The position numbers were made by a program, and so were the translations under genes. The notes below the pieces were generated by a model. It searched no databases. It worked only from the letters and a program-made list of their open reading frames with translations, and was not told where the DNA came from. Source: Pseudomonas thivervalensis (GTDB lineage Bacteria > Pseudomonadota > Gammaproteobacteria > Pseudomonadales > Pseudomonadaceae). From it: a stretch of 64,000 nt of DNA. Position 1 is the stretch's first letter, and each line of letters begins with the position of its first letter. This document shows, in pieces, positions 16,164-24,401 of the stretch. The DNA is taken from contig NZ_LHVE01000001.1 in assembly GCF_001269655.1 (NCBI RefSeq), positions 124,001-188,000 of the forward strand, written 5' to 3'.

Positions 16164-16934
16164 TCAAGGCTCTCGGCTGCGCGTTTCGGCGGCCATGAGC
16201 GCCGATTTCGGTGACGTGCTCAGGTACGGATTGGCGCTACCGATCCTCAACGTCCGTGGCGGGGCCCAAAGGGAGTTGTTGCCCACGCGGTCGAGGATGC
16301 AGTAGGTCACTTCCAGGCGCAGGTCTTCCCCTGCTTCGAGGATGATCTGCGGCGGGACCCAGATATTGATCGGCTGGCCGACCTCGCTGGCGGTGAGCGC
16401 AGGCAGGTCCATGCGCACGTCGCCCCAGCGCAGGGTCACGGCGTCGCCGGCGGCCATGTTCAGGTAGGGTTCTATGGTCAGCGGTACACCGCGCTTGATC
16501 TGGTTCGGGTTCACTCCTTGGCGCCGGATGGTGACAGGAATGCGCACCGGCGCCAGGCCCTGGTTTTCATCGCCGCTCAGGGCTGACGGTTGGCCGCCGG
16601 GACAATCGAGCTTCACCCGCACCGGTTGCTTGGCTGACAGCGCCGGCCCGCGTCCAACCTGCATCACCCGATAATGGATGCGCGAGGTCCCATTGACGAT
16701 GAAACTCTCCGGGACCCGCATCGTGACGGGGTCCGGTACATCTTTCTGCGACAGCACGTGCGACCCAACATAACAGTTGTCCCAGAACAGTTCGATCAGG
16801 TCCCCTGGGTCCATGCCGGGGTAGGGCGCGATGGCAACTTCCAGGTGAGCGGCACTGGCGATATTGACGCCGGCAGGGTGGGCATTGGCCAGGGTGGGGG
16901 CGGCCAGTTCGGGACTCTTCGACTTACATGTCAT
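16164..16934 (-). CDS. Protein with two Ig-like/beta-sandwich repeats, function unknown
   Basis: A 256-residue protein built of two similar halves. Repeat 1 (about 29-115) has LEVAIAPYPGMDPGDLIELF and a conserved GTSRIHYRVMQVGRGPALSA ending. Repeat 2 (about 135-235) has LTIEPYLNMAAGDAVTLRWG and DLRLEVTYCILDRVGNNSLW. The PGM-x-x-GD pattern with a tryptophan or glycine strand ending is seen in families of Pseudomonas beta-sandwich proteins of unknown role. There is no signal peptide or membrane segment. The product ends in a low-complexity tail (SPKSALMAAETRSREP). It is flanked by AT-rich, gene-poor DNA on both sides and looks like an accessory gene. Confidence 0.7.
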   Translation of the reverse strand: MTCKSKSPELAAPTLANAHPAGVNIASAAHLEVAIAPYPGMDPGDLIELFWDNCYVGSHVLSQKDVPDPVTMRVPESFIVNGTSRIHYRVMQVGRGPALSAKQPVRVKLDCPGGQPSALSGDENQGLAPVRIPVTIRRQGVNPNQIKRGVPLTIEPYLNMAAGDAVTLRWGDVRMDLPALTASEVGQPINIWVPPQIILEAGEDLRLEVTYCILDRVGNNSLWAPPRTLRIGSANPYLSTSPKSALMAAETRSREP

Positions 16935-17353
16935 GGTGTTCTCCTTGATACTTGAAAACTAAGTCCGTTTCGGGAAGATCAAAGGCGACGAATAATTCAG
17001 GCCTGTTTTATTTGTGCAGCGATACGGGCTGTCTGCACTGAGTCACTGCGCAGCTAAAGTAATGGGCGTCGCCTGTCGGGAACTAGATAAGGGTTCTATA
17101 GTTTCAGTGTCAATAGAATGGGTTGCGTAATAACTCATTGTGAAAGGCTTCAGAAACGTCCTACGCGTGTCTGTTAAGAATACTCGGTGCTACAGGCTGT
17201 TTTCCCAGGCTCGCCGGTATTTGAAACTATATAAATAGTTGAAGATGTGGACGGGGCGGAAGTTGCAAGTTGTGTCGTTTGGATGAAGTGAGTGGCGATG
17301 ACGTTAGTTGTGTAGCGACATGACTTCCATCCCTGGAAGTGATGCACACTTAC
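16935..17353. other. Gene-poor 419-nt interval
   Basis: No convincing coding frame on either strand. Base composition is more AT-rich than the surroundings. The promoter of the Ig-like gene should lie at 16935-17000, where GGAGAACACC precedes its ATG on the minus strand. A short hairpin (ACTTCC/GGAAGT, 17323-17340) sits just downstream of the cystine transporter ATPase and may mark its 3' end, but lacks a T-run. Confidence 0.6.
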
Positions 17354-18115
17354 TTATTGATCGCCGTGTCCGGCTGAGAGGAACTTGCTGAGGAACTGTC
17401 GCGTGCGTTCTTCCTTGGGCGCTGCAAACAAGGCCTTGGCTTCGCCTTGTTCGACGATCACGCCTTTGTCGAAAAACACCACGCGGTTGGCCACGTCTCG
17501 GGCGAAGCCCATTTCGTGGGTCACGATGACCATGGTGCGTTTTTCTTCGGCCAGACCGCGAATGGTTGCCAGGACTTCGCCCACCAGCTCTGGATCGAGG
17601 GCCGACGTTGGCTCGTCGAACAGGATCACCGCCGGTTCCATCGCCAGCGCCCGGGCAATTGCCACGCGCTGTTGCTGGCCGCCGGAAAGTCGCCGTGGAT
17701 AGGCGTCCTCCTTGCCGGCCAGCCCGACTTTGGCCAAGAGCTTGCGCCCCAGGGCTTCGGCGTCGGCACGGGGAACCCTCTTCACCACCTGTGGGCCTTC
17801 GGTGACATTTTCCAAGGCAGTGCGATGAGGGAACAGGTTGAAGTTCTGGAACACGAAGCCCACCTGCTGGCGCAAACGGCGCACCAGGCCTTGCTGCTGG
17901 TTCAGCGGGCGGCTGCCATCGATCTCGATGTCGCCGACCTTGATCCGGCCGCTGGTAGGTTCTTCGAGGAAGTTCAAGCAACGCAGGAACGTCGTCTTGC
18001 CCGAGCCGCTGGGGCCGATGATCGCAACCACTTCGCCTTCTTCGATCTTCAGGTCGATGCCGTTGAGCACCACCTGACCCTTGAACTGCTTTGTCAGTTT
18101 TTCCACGACAATCAT
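17354..18115 (-). CDS. tcyN: L-cystine ABC transporter ATPase
   Basis: A 253-residue polar-amino-acid ABC ATPase. Walker A is [10 protein letters not shown] (residues 34-43), the signature LSGGQQQRVAIARAL, and Walker B VILFDEPTSALDPE. It ends a tight leftward operon after the binding protein and permease genes, starting 3 nt after the permease stop. Assignment to cystine rests on the operon partner, which resembles TcyJ/FliY, and on the downstream sulfur amino-acid theme with D-cysteine desulfhydrase just upstream. Confidence 0.88.
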   Translation of the reverse strand: MIVVEKLTKQFKGQVVLNGIDLKIEEGEVVAIIGPSGSGKTTFLRCLNFLEEPTSGRIKVGDIEIDGSRPLNQQQGLVRRLRQQVGFVFQNFNLFPHRTALENVTEGPQVVKRVPRADAEALGRKLLAKVGLAGKEDAYPRRLSGGQQQRVAIARALAMEPAVILFDEPTSALDPELVGEVLATIRGLAEEKRTMVIVTHEMGFARDVANRVVFFDKGVIVEQGEAKALFAAPKEERTRQFLSKFLSAGHGDQ

Positions 18116-18118
18116 GGG

Positions 18119-18784
18119 TCAGGACTCCTGGTCGTGCCGATTGACCCGGGCTTCCAATACGTTCTGCAGGTGCGAGAGCACGGTGGCAAGAACCCAGTAG
18201 ATCAGCGCGGCGGCAAGGTACATGGTGAAGATTTCGAAGGTTCGGGCGGTGATCAACTGCGCCTGGCGGAACAGCTCCGGTACCTGGATGGTCGCCGCCA
18301 GCGCGGTGTCCTTGACCAGGGAGATGAAGCTGTTGCCCAACGGTGGCAGGGCCGTGCGTGCGGCTTGCGGCAGGATGGCCCGGCGCAGGGTCTGGGCACG
18401 GGTCATGCCGATACTCGCCGCCGCTTCCCACTGGCCGCGCTCGATGGAACTGATGGCGGCCCGCAGGATTTCACAGGCATAGGCGGCCATGTTCAGCGAG
18501 AAGCCGATCAGGGCCGCTGGCAGCGGATCCAGCTCAAGGCCCAGTTGCGGCAACCCGTAATAGATCACGAACAACTGCACCAGCAACGGCGTGCCGCGAA
18601 AGAACGACACGTAGATGCGGGCGATCCAGTTCACCAGCTTGAAGCTCGACAGGCGCATCAGCGCCAGGCCGAACCCCAGCAGCAAGCCGAAAAACATGCC
18701 GCCGAGGCTGAGGATGACCGTGTAATACGCGCCCTTGAGCAGGAAGGGCGCGGAGTCCAGTGCGAGTTGAAGTGCTGCTTCCAT
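18119..18784 (-). CDS. tcyL: L-cystine ABC transporter permease
   Basis: A 221-residue HisM/GlnP-type permease with about five transmembrane segments, beginning LKGAYYTVILSLGGMFFGLL. The ATPase-docking loop reads EAAASIGMTRAQTLRRAILP (about residues 139-158). Its ATG overlaps the TAA of the binding-protein gene by one nucleotide (TAATG). This is the single permease expected for the E. coli TcyL-type cystine importer. Confidence 0.88.
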   Translation of the reverse strand: MEAALQLALDSAPFLLKGAYYTVILSLGGMFFGLLLGFGLALMRLSSFKLVNWIARIYVSFFRGTPLLVQLFVIYYGLPQLGLELDPLPAALIGFSLNMAAYACEILRAAISSIERGQWEAAASIGMTRAQTLRRAILPQAARTALPPLGNSFISLVKDTALAATIQVPELFRQAQLITARTFEIFTMYLAAALIYWVLATVLSHLQNVLEARVNRHDQES

Positions 18785-19584
18785 TATTGGGTAACGTCAG
18801 CGCTGAAGTATTTTTCCGAAAGTTTTTTCAGCGTACCGTCGGCGCGCAGTTTCTCGATGGCCTTGTTCACGGCTGCCAGCAGCTCAGGCTCGCCTTTGCG
18901 CAGGGCAATACCAGACTCCTGGCGCGAAAAGGCTTCGCTGGTGACGGTGGTGTCCTTGGCTTTCTTGGCGTATTCCAACGCGGCCAGACGGTCGATCAGG
19001 ATGGTATCGATACGGCCGACGCGCAGGTCCTGGAACTTGGTTGGATCGTCGTCGTAGGTTTTGACCTGGGCGCCCGGTACTTCTGCCTTGACCCACTGTT
19101 CGTAGTTGGTGCCCAAGCCCACGCCGACTTTTTTACCGTCCAGGTCGGCGGGTTTCTTGATCTTCAGCTCATCGGCCTTCTTGGTCAGGACCAGTGCTTG
19201 AATGCCGGAAATGGTGTACGGCTCGGAGAAGTCGTATTTTTTCTTACGCTCTTCGGAGATGGTCACCTGGTTGACCACAGCGTCCAGGCGCTTGGATTCC
19301 AAGGCCGCGAGAATGCCCGCCCATGGCATCGTCTGCAGCTTGACCTTTACACCCAGCTCCTTGGCCAGGGCTTCGGAGAACTCCACTTCGAAGCCGGTCA
19401 GTTTGCCGTCGGCGTCGACGAAACTGAACGGCGGATAGGTGCCTTCCAGGCCGACGTTGATCACGCCTGCGTCCTTGATTTTTTGTAGCTGCTCACCAGC
19501 AACTGCTTGCCCCAGCAAACCGGCGCTTAATGCCAGGCCCAGCGAACCCACCAACAGGTTGCGACGTAGTGCGGAAAAATTCAT
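18784..19584 (-). CDS. tcyJ: L-cystine-binding periplasmic protein (TcyJ/FliY type)
   Basis: A 266-residue family-3 solute-binding protein with a signal peptide (LLVGSLGLALSAGLLGQAVAG, cleavage near residue 30). The mature sequence has INVGLEGTYPPFSFVDADGK, LTGFEVEFSEALAKELGVKV, RLDAVVNQVTISEERKKKYDF and KLSEKYFSADVTQ, which closely resemble FliY/TcyJ. It leads the operon with permease and ATPase. It is full length, unlike the shortened paralogue at 7746-8312. Confidence 0.88.
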   Translation of the reverse strand: MNFSALRRNLLVGSLGLALSAGLLGQAVAGEQLQKIKDAGVINVGLEGTYPPFSFVDADGKLTGFEVEFSEALAKELGVKVKLQTMPWAGILAALESKRLDAVVNQVTISEERKKKYDFSEPYTISGIQALVLTKKADELKIKKPADLDGKKVGVGLGTNYEQWVKAEVPGAQVKTYDDDPTKFQDLRVGRIDTILIDRLAALEYAKKAKDTTVTSEAFSRQESGIALRKGEPELLAAVNKAIEKLRADGTLKKLSEKYFSADVTQ

Positions 19585-19898
19585 GACAAGCCCCTGTGTT
19601 TTTTTATGAAGCGGTTATTTTGGCTGAGATAAGGCGTAGCCGCGATCCGAAAAGGTTGCCACATCCTGCCTTAAAGCAGCCTGGGCGTCTCGCGGCAAAT
19701 ACGCCTGCGGCGCGACTATAAGTTGGCTTTTATAGATTGGAAAATAATATTAAATCACTCCCATATGCCTGTCAGGAATGAAAAACCTGTGGGAGCGAGC
19801 TTGCTCGCGATGACGGTATTTCAGCTGAATAAATTTCGGCTGATCCCGCCGCCATCGCCAGCAAGCTCGCTCCCACAGAAGTCCTCCCTGAGTCTTCA
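19585..19898. other. Intergenic region between dcyD and tcyJ
   Basis: This 314-nt gap contains the likely tcyJ promoter (AT-rich part at 19725-19765) and a type B REPIN at 19799-19876. The REPIN separates dcyD from the transporter genes, so the two are probably not one transcript despite shared orientation. No gene is visible. Confidence 0.6.
19799..19876. repeat. Type B REPIN
   Basis: Left arm GTGGGAGCGAGCTTGCTCGC, right arm CCATCGCCAGCAAGCTCGCT and CCCAC with one change in the GCGAG core. It lies just after the dcyD stop codon. Confidence 0.88.
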
Positions 19899-20897
19899 TT
19901 ACATCGGGAACGCCGCGCTGTAGGCAAACAACGCCGGTGCGCCGCCGGTGTGCAGGAAGATGATCGGGCCTTCGTCGAAACGGTCGCGGCCCAGGCCGTC
20001 GAGCAGGCCGGCCATGGCCTTGCCGGTGTAGACCGGATCGAGCAACAGGCCTTCCTGGCTGGCCAGCAGCTTGACCGCCGCCAGTGTCCCGGCGTTCGGC
20101 TCGCCGTAGCGGGGCGCGAAATATTCATCCCACAGGTTCACTTTGAATGCCTCGGGCAGGGCGACTTCGAGCAACGCTGCCGTGCGCTCAGCCAGGCCCT
20201 GGACCTTCGGGAACTGATCCTCCTCGCTGCGTGAAACCGTGACGCCAATGACCGGAAGCGCCGGCAGGCTTTCACTCAAGGCCAGCGCCAGGCCACTGTG
20301 GGTCCCGGCACTGCCCGAGGCCAGCACCACGGCGGCGAACTCGATCCCGGTGTCCTTGATCTGCTCGGCCAGCTCCAGGCCGGCGCGCACATACCCCAGC
20401 GCGCCCAAGGCGTTCGAGCCGCCAATCGGCACCAGGTAGGGTTTTTTCCCGTTGCTGCGCAGGCGACCGGCCAGGGCCTGCAACTGCTCATCGGCGTTGT
20501 CCAGGTTTTCCACCAATTCGACCTTGGCGTCGAACAATTCCAGCAGCAGTCGGTTGCCGTTGCCCAGGTAATTGCTGTCTTCGGTGCCGATGGGGTTTTC
20601 CAGCAAGGCCACGCAACCCAGGCCCAGCTTCGCGGCCAGGGCGGCGGTCTGGCGCACATGGTTGGACTGGATCGCCCCGGCGGTGATGAGGGTATCGGCG
20701 CCCTGGGCGATGGCATCGGCGGCCAGGTATTCGAGCTTGCGCAATTTGTTGCCGCCCAAGGCCAGAGGCGTCAGGTCGTCGCGCTTGATATAGATGTCGC
20801 GGCCGAGCCAGGTGGAGAGGCGGTCGAGTTTTTCCAGCGGTGTCGGATGGCCGAGCAGGTCGAGACGGTTAAAGCGAGACAACTGTTCTTTGATCAT
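19899..20897 (-). CDS. dcyD: D-cysteine desulfhydrase
   Basis: A 332-residue fold-type II PLP enzyme that converts D-cysteine to pyruvate, sulfide and ammonia. The PLP lysine is K51 in [30 protein letters not shown] and [15 protein letters not shown] are the substrate and phosphate loops. The length matches E. coli DcyD (about 328). I chose the ATG complementary to 20895-20897 ([20 protein letters not shown]); codons further upstream lack family similarity. E. coli dcyD is likewise next to the cystine transporter genes, which strengthens both calls. An ACC-deaminase-like alternative is less likely given this context. Confidence 0.88.
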   Translation of the reverse strand: MIKEQLSRFNRLDLLGHPTPLEKLDRLSTWLGRDIYIKRDDLTPLALGGNKLRKLEYLAADAIAQGADTLITAGAIQSNHVRQTAALAAKLGLGCVALLENPIGTEDSNYLGNGNRLLLELFDAKVELVENLDNADEQLQALAGRLRSNGKKPYLVPIGGSNALGALGYVRAGLELAEQIKDTGIEFAAVVLASGSAGTHSGLALALSESLPALPVIGVTVSRSEEDQFPKVQGLAERTAALLEVALPEAFKVNLWDEYFAPRYGEPNAGTLAAVKLLASQEGLLLDPVYTGKAMAGLLDGLGRDRFDEGPIIFLHTGGAPALFAYSAAFPM

Positions 20898-21018
20898 GGG
20901 TCCGTACTGGTTGTAGGCGATGCCTGGACTATAGGCACGCGGATATTCAGGGGCAACCGGCAATCATTTGTCGGGGTGTAAACGGGGTGGCGAATGATTT
21001 GTGAACGCCGAAAAACCT

Positions 21019-21106
21019 GTGGGAGCTAGCTTGCTCGCGATAGCGGTGTAGCAGTCAATGAAGATGTTGAATGTCAGGCCGCCATCGCGAGCAAGCTCGC
21101 TCCCAC
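21019..21106. repeat. Type B REPIN
   Basis: Left arm GTGGGAGCTAGCTTGCTCGC with one change, then GATAGCGG; right arm GCCATCGCGAGCAAGCTCGC and TCCCAC. Confidence 0.9.
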
Positions 21107-21240
21107 AGGGATTGTGTTTGGCTGGACATCTGTCTTTGAACACTGAACGAATGCTCGCCAGGCAACGTCATACCCTCCCGTAGGCTAGCGTAGGAAGCAT
21201 GCCGTTGAGCCTTGCGATTAGTCCTTAGCTGCCTATTCAT

Positions 21241-21270
21241 GTTTAACTTGAACGTTCATTCAAGTTAAAC
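21241..21270. promoter_or_regulatory. Candidate BetI-type operator upstream of betT
   Basis: Perfect 12-bp inverted repeat GTTTAACTTGAA / TTCAAGTTAAAC with a 6-nt centre (CGTTCA). Overlapping it is the smaller palindrome TGAACGTTCA. The arrangement resembles the choline-responsive TetR-family BetI operators of bet genes. It sits about 90 nt upstream of the betT start. No betI gene is in the window. Confidence 0.6.
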
Positions 21271-21361
21271 CGTCGGTTTGCTGCCCGCTCACAACAGGAG
21301 GCTTGCCTTTGCCGAGTCCGTATTCCATTGCCACCCTTTCGCTTCTCGAGGTGCTTCGTTC

Positions 21362-23362
21362 ATGAGCGCTTCGTCCCTGCCACCCAGCGGCCTGGTCCGC
21401 ATGAACCCGCCGGTCTTTTACTTCGCCGCGACCTTTATCCTGCTGTTCGGCCTGGTGGTGATCGCCATGCCCGCCCAGGCCGGCGCCTGGTTGCTGGCCG
21501 CGCAGAACTGGGCGGCCAATACGGTCGGCTGGTACTACATGCTGGCGATGACGCTGTATCTGGTCTTCGTGGTGGTCACCGCCTTGTCCGGCTACGGCAA
21601 GATCAAGCTTGGTGCCGACCACGACGAGCCCGAATTCAGTTATCTGTCCTGGGCCGGCATGCTGTTCGCCGCTGGCATCAGCATCACGCTGTTTTTTTTC
21701 TGCGTGTCCGAGCCGCTGACTCACCTGGTGCAGCCACCCCAGGGCGAGGCCGGTACCGCAGAGGCGGCGCGCCAGGCCATGCAGATTTTGTTTTTGCATT
21801 GGGGCCTGCACGGCTGGGGCGTTTTTGCGTTCGTCGGCATGGCCCTGGCGTACTTCGCCTACCGGCATAATTTGCCGTTGGCCCTGCGTTCGGCGCTGTA
21901 CCCGCTGATTGGCAAGCGCATCAACGGCCCCATCGGCTACGCCGTGGACGGCTTCGGCATTATCGCGACGGTGTTCGGCCTCGGCGCGGACATGGGCTTT
22001 GGTGTGCTGCACCTCAATTCCGGGCTCGACTACCTGTTCGGCATCGCCCACACCCAGTGGATTCAAGTCGGCCTGATCGTGCTGATGATGGGCGCGGCGA
22101 TCATCGTCGCGGTGGCCGGTGTCGACAAGGGTGTACGGGTCATGTCCGACATCAACATGCTGCTGGCCTGTGCGTTGCTGCTGTTCGTGTTGTTCGCCGG
22201 GCCCACCCAGCATTTGCTCAACACCTTGATCCAGAACATCGGCGATTACCTCGGCGCCTTGCCGATGAAAAGTTTCGACCTGTACGCCTACAACGAGCCC
22301 AGTGACTGGCTGGGCGGCTGGACGGTGTTTTATTGGGCCTGGTGGATCGCGTGGTCGCCGTTCGTGGGGCTGTTCATCGCCCGGATTTCCCGTGGTCGCA
22401 CCATCCGTGAATTCGTGTTTGGCGTGCTGTTGATTCCCCTGGGTTTCACCTTGGCCTGGATGTCGATCTTCGGCAACAGCGCCATCGACCAAGTGTTGAA
22501 CCACGGCATGAGTGCCCTGGGCATGTCCGCCCTGGAAAATCCATCGATGAGCCTTTACCTGCTGCTGGAAACCTACCCCTGGAGCAAGACTGTTATTGCA
22601 GTCACGGTGTTCATCAGCTTCGTATTTTTCGTCACGTCCGCCGACTCGGGCACCGTGGTGCTCTCGACGTTGTCGGCCAAGGGCGGCAACCCCGATGAGG
22701 ACGGGCCGAAATGGCTGCGGGTGTTCTGGGGCGCGATGACCGCCCTGGTCACCAGTGCGTTGTTGTTCTCCGGCAGCATCGATGCCTTGAAGTCGGCGGT
22801 GGTGCTGACATCCTTGCCGTTCTCGATGATTCTCTTGTTGATGATGTGGGGTCTGCACAAGGCGTTCTACCTGGAGTCCCAGAAACAGATCGCACAATTG
22901 CATTCCCTGGCGCCGGTGTCGGGTTCGCGCCGGGGCACAGGTGGTTGGCGCCAGCGCTTGAGTCAGGCGGTGCATTTCCCGTCCCGTGATGAGGTGTACC
23001 GTTTCCTCGACACCACGGTACGCCCGGCCATTGAAGAAGTGACGGCGGTGTTCGTTGAAAAGGGCCTGACGGTGGTGACCCAGCCCGACCCGGCCAACGA
23101 CAGCGTCAGCCTGGAGATCGGCCACGGCGAACAGCATCCGTTCATCTACCAGGTGCAGATGCGTGGCTACTTCACGCCGTCCTTCGCCCGTGGCGGCATG
23201 GGGTCCAAGCAACTGAACAACCGTCGCTACTACCGTGCCGAGGTGCACTTGAGCGAAGGCAGCCAGGATTACGACCTGGTGGGCTATACCAAGGAGCAAG
23301 TCATCAACGACATCCTTGACCAGTACGAGCGGCACCTGCAGTTCCTGCATTTGGTGCGTTGA
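21362..23362 (+). CDS. betT: BCCT-family choline transporter
   Basis: A 666-residue betaine/choline/carnitine transporter with 12 predicted transmembrane segments (about residues 15-495). It has the BCCT signature WTVFYWAWWIAWSPFVGLFIARISRGRTIREF. The long hydrophilic C-terminal tail (from about 510) is that of the osmotically regulated BetT subgroup; it distinguishes it from betaine-only BetP/OpuD types. I chose the ATG at 21362 (MSASSLPPSG) because it directly precedes the first membrane segment and typical BetT N termini are short. The upstream palindrome suggests choline control through BetI. Confidence 0.9.
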   Translation: MSASSLPPSGLVRMNPPVFYFAATFILLFGLVVIAMPAQAGAWLLAAQNWAANTVGWYYMLAMTLYLVFVVVTALSGYGKIKLGADHDEPEFSYLSWAGMLFAAGISITLFFFCVSEPLTHLVQPPQGEAGTAEAARQAMQILFLHWGLHGWGVFAFVGMALAYFAYRHNLPLALRSALYPLIGKRINGPIGYAVDGFGIIATVFGLGADMGFGVLHLNSGLDYLFGIAHTQWIQVGLIVLMMGAAIIVAVAGVDKGVRVMSDINMLLACALLLFVLFAGPTQHLLNTLIQNIGDYLGALPMKSFDLYAYNEPSDWLGGWTVFYWAWWIAWSPFVGLFIARISRGRTIREFVFGVLLIPLGFTLAWMSIFGNSAIDQVLNHGMSALGMSALENPSMSLYLLLETYPWSKTVIAVTVFISFVFFVTSADSGTVVLSTLSAKGGNPDEDGPKWLRVFWGAMTALVTSALLFSGSIDALKSAVVLTSLPFSMILLLMMWGLHKAFYLESQKQIAQLHSLAPVSGSRRGTGGWRQRLSQAVHFPSRDEVYRFLDTTVRPAIEEVTAVFVEKGLTVVTQPDPANDSVSLEIGHGEQHPFIYQVQMRGYFTPSFARGGMGSKQLNNRRYYRAEVHLSEGSQDYDLVGYTKEQVINDILDQYERHLQFLHLVR

Positions 23363-23427
23363 CCCAAAGGGACCGCAGTGCCTAATGCCTGTCAGTTAAG
23401 TAGATGCCACAGGCAAACATACAAACC

Positions 23428-23517
23428 GTGGCGAGGGAGCTTGCTCCCGCTGGGCTGCGTAGCAGCCCCAAAAACAGGGCCGCTTCGCGACCCAGCGGGA
23501 GCAAGCTCCCTCGCCAC
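23428..23517. repeat. Type A REPIN
   Basis: Arms GTGGCGAGGGAGCTTGCTCC and GGGAGCAAGCTCCCTCGCCA/C with inner GGGCTGCGTAGCAGCCC and GGGCCGCTTCGCGACCC-like hairpins. It lies between the convergent betT and SDR genes. Confidence 0.9.
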
Positions 23518-23528
23518 AGAACTAAGCT

Positions 23529-24269
23529 TCAGACCAGCCCGCCATTGGCCCGCAAGATCTGCCCATTCACCCAGCCAGCGGCCGGGCTGACCAGAAACGC
23601 AATGATGCTGGCGATGTCTTGCGGCTGGCCGAGGCGTTCCAGGGGCGGCATCTTGGCGTAGTGTTGTACCTGTTCTTCGCTCTTGCCGTGCATGAACAGT
23701 TCGGTGGCGACCGGGCCGGGGGCCACGGCATTGACCGTGATCTGGCGCCCGCGCAGTTCCTTGGCAAACACCTGGGTCAGGGATTCCACCGCCGCCTTGC
23801 TGGCGATGTACACCGAGTAGCCGGGCAGGTTCAGGCCTACGGTGCTGCTGGAAAAATTCACGATCCGACCACCGTCGTTCAGGCGCGTTGCGGCTTCACG
23901 CAGGGTGTTGAAGGTGCCACGGGTGTTGATGGCGAACGTCTGGTCGAACAGCTCGTCGCTGTGCTGTGCCAGGGGCATCACCTGGAGGATGCCGGCGTTG
24001 TTGATCAACACATCGACCTTGCCCAACTGCGCTTCGGTTTCATCGAACAGCCGACGGACATCGGCGGCGGAGGATACGTCTGCCTTGACCGCTATGGCTT
24101 GGTGGCCGGCCTGGCGCAACTGCACCACCAATTTAGACGCTTCGCTGGCGCTGTTGGCGTAGTTGACGACGACGGCAAAACCTTCGCCAGCCAGTTGCTT
24201 GGCGATTTCGGCGCCGATGCCGCGGGAGGCGCCTGTCACGATGGCAACTTTCGAGTTCTGAACAGTCAT
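23529..24269 (-). CDS. SDR-family oxidoreductase
   Basis: A 246-residue short-chain dehydrogenase/reductase with the NAD(P) loop TGASRGIGAEIAKQL (about residues 13-27), the NNAG motif at about 90 and the catalytic S-x-n-YxxxK set (FSSSTVGLNLPGYSVYIASKAAVE). The conserved ending WVNGQILRANGGL is typical of FabG-like members. Substrate unknown. It is divergent from the LysR gene at 24402, which probably regulates it. Confidence 0.88.
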   Translation of the reverse strand: MTVQNSKVAIVTGASRGIGAEIAKQLAGEGFAVVVNYANSASEASKLVVQLRQAGHQAIAVKADVSSAADVRRLFDETEAQLGKVDVLINNAGILQVMPLAQHSDELFDQTFAINTRGTFNTLREAATRLNDGGRIVNFSSSTVGLNLPGYSVYIASKAAVESLTQVFAKELRGRQITVNAVAPGPVATELFMHGKSEEQVQHYAKMPPLERLGQPQDIASIIAFLVSPAAGWVNGQILRANGGLV

Positions 24270-24401
24270 GTGAGGGGTCCTTTTGCTGTTGAGGCTTGGT
24301 GATTCGTTGAGGCCAGATTCACATGTTTACTCCTGCCGATAAATGCACGAGAGTTGCCTTGACTGTTCAATATTTCCCAACAATCACAACGCAGGATTCC
24401 G

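Larger units (their letters stand above)
20898..21361. other. dcyD/betT divergent intergenic region
   Basis: This 464-nt region holds a type B REPIN (21019-21106), the candidate BetI operator (21241-21270) and the betT leader. An open frame continues from betT into the region but starts beyond the operator and has no transporter similarity, so I treat it as non-coding. Confidence 0.6.

Noticed and set aside
17323..17340. Terminator of the cystine transporter operon
   Set aside because: Only a 6-bp stem with no T-run on the minus strand; too weak to call.
17304..18431. Open frame on the minus strand overlapping the cystine ATPase and permease genes in another frame
   Set aside because: Spans two real genes in a different frame and has low-complexity composition.
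21260..23350. Long open frame of nearly 700 codons on the minus strand opposite betT
   Set aside because: Its translation is rich in Arg, His, Gln and Gly with no family resemblance, while the plus-strand frame is a clear BCCT transporter. High GC content opens the antisense frame.
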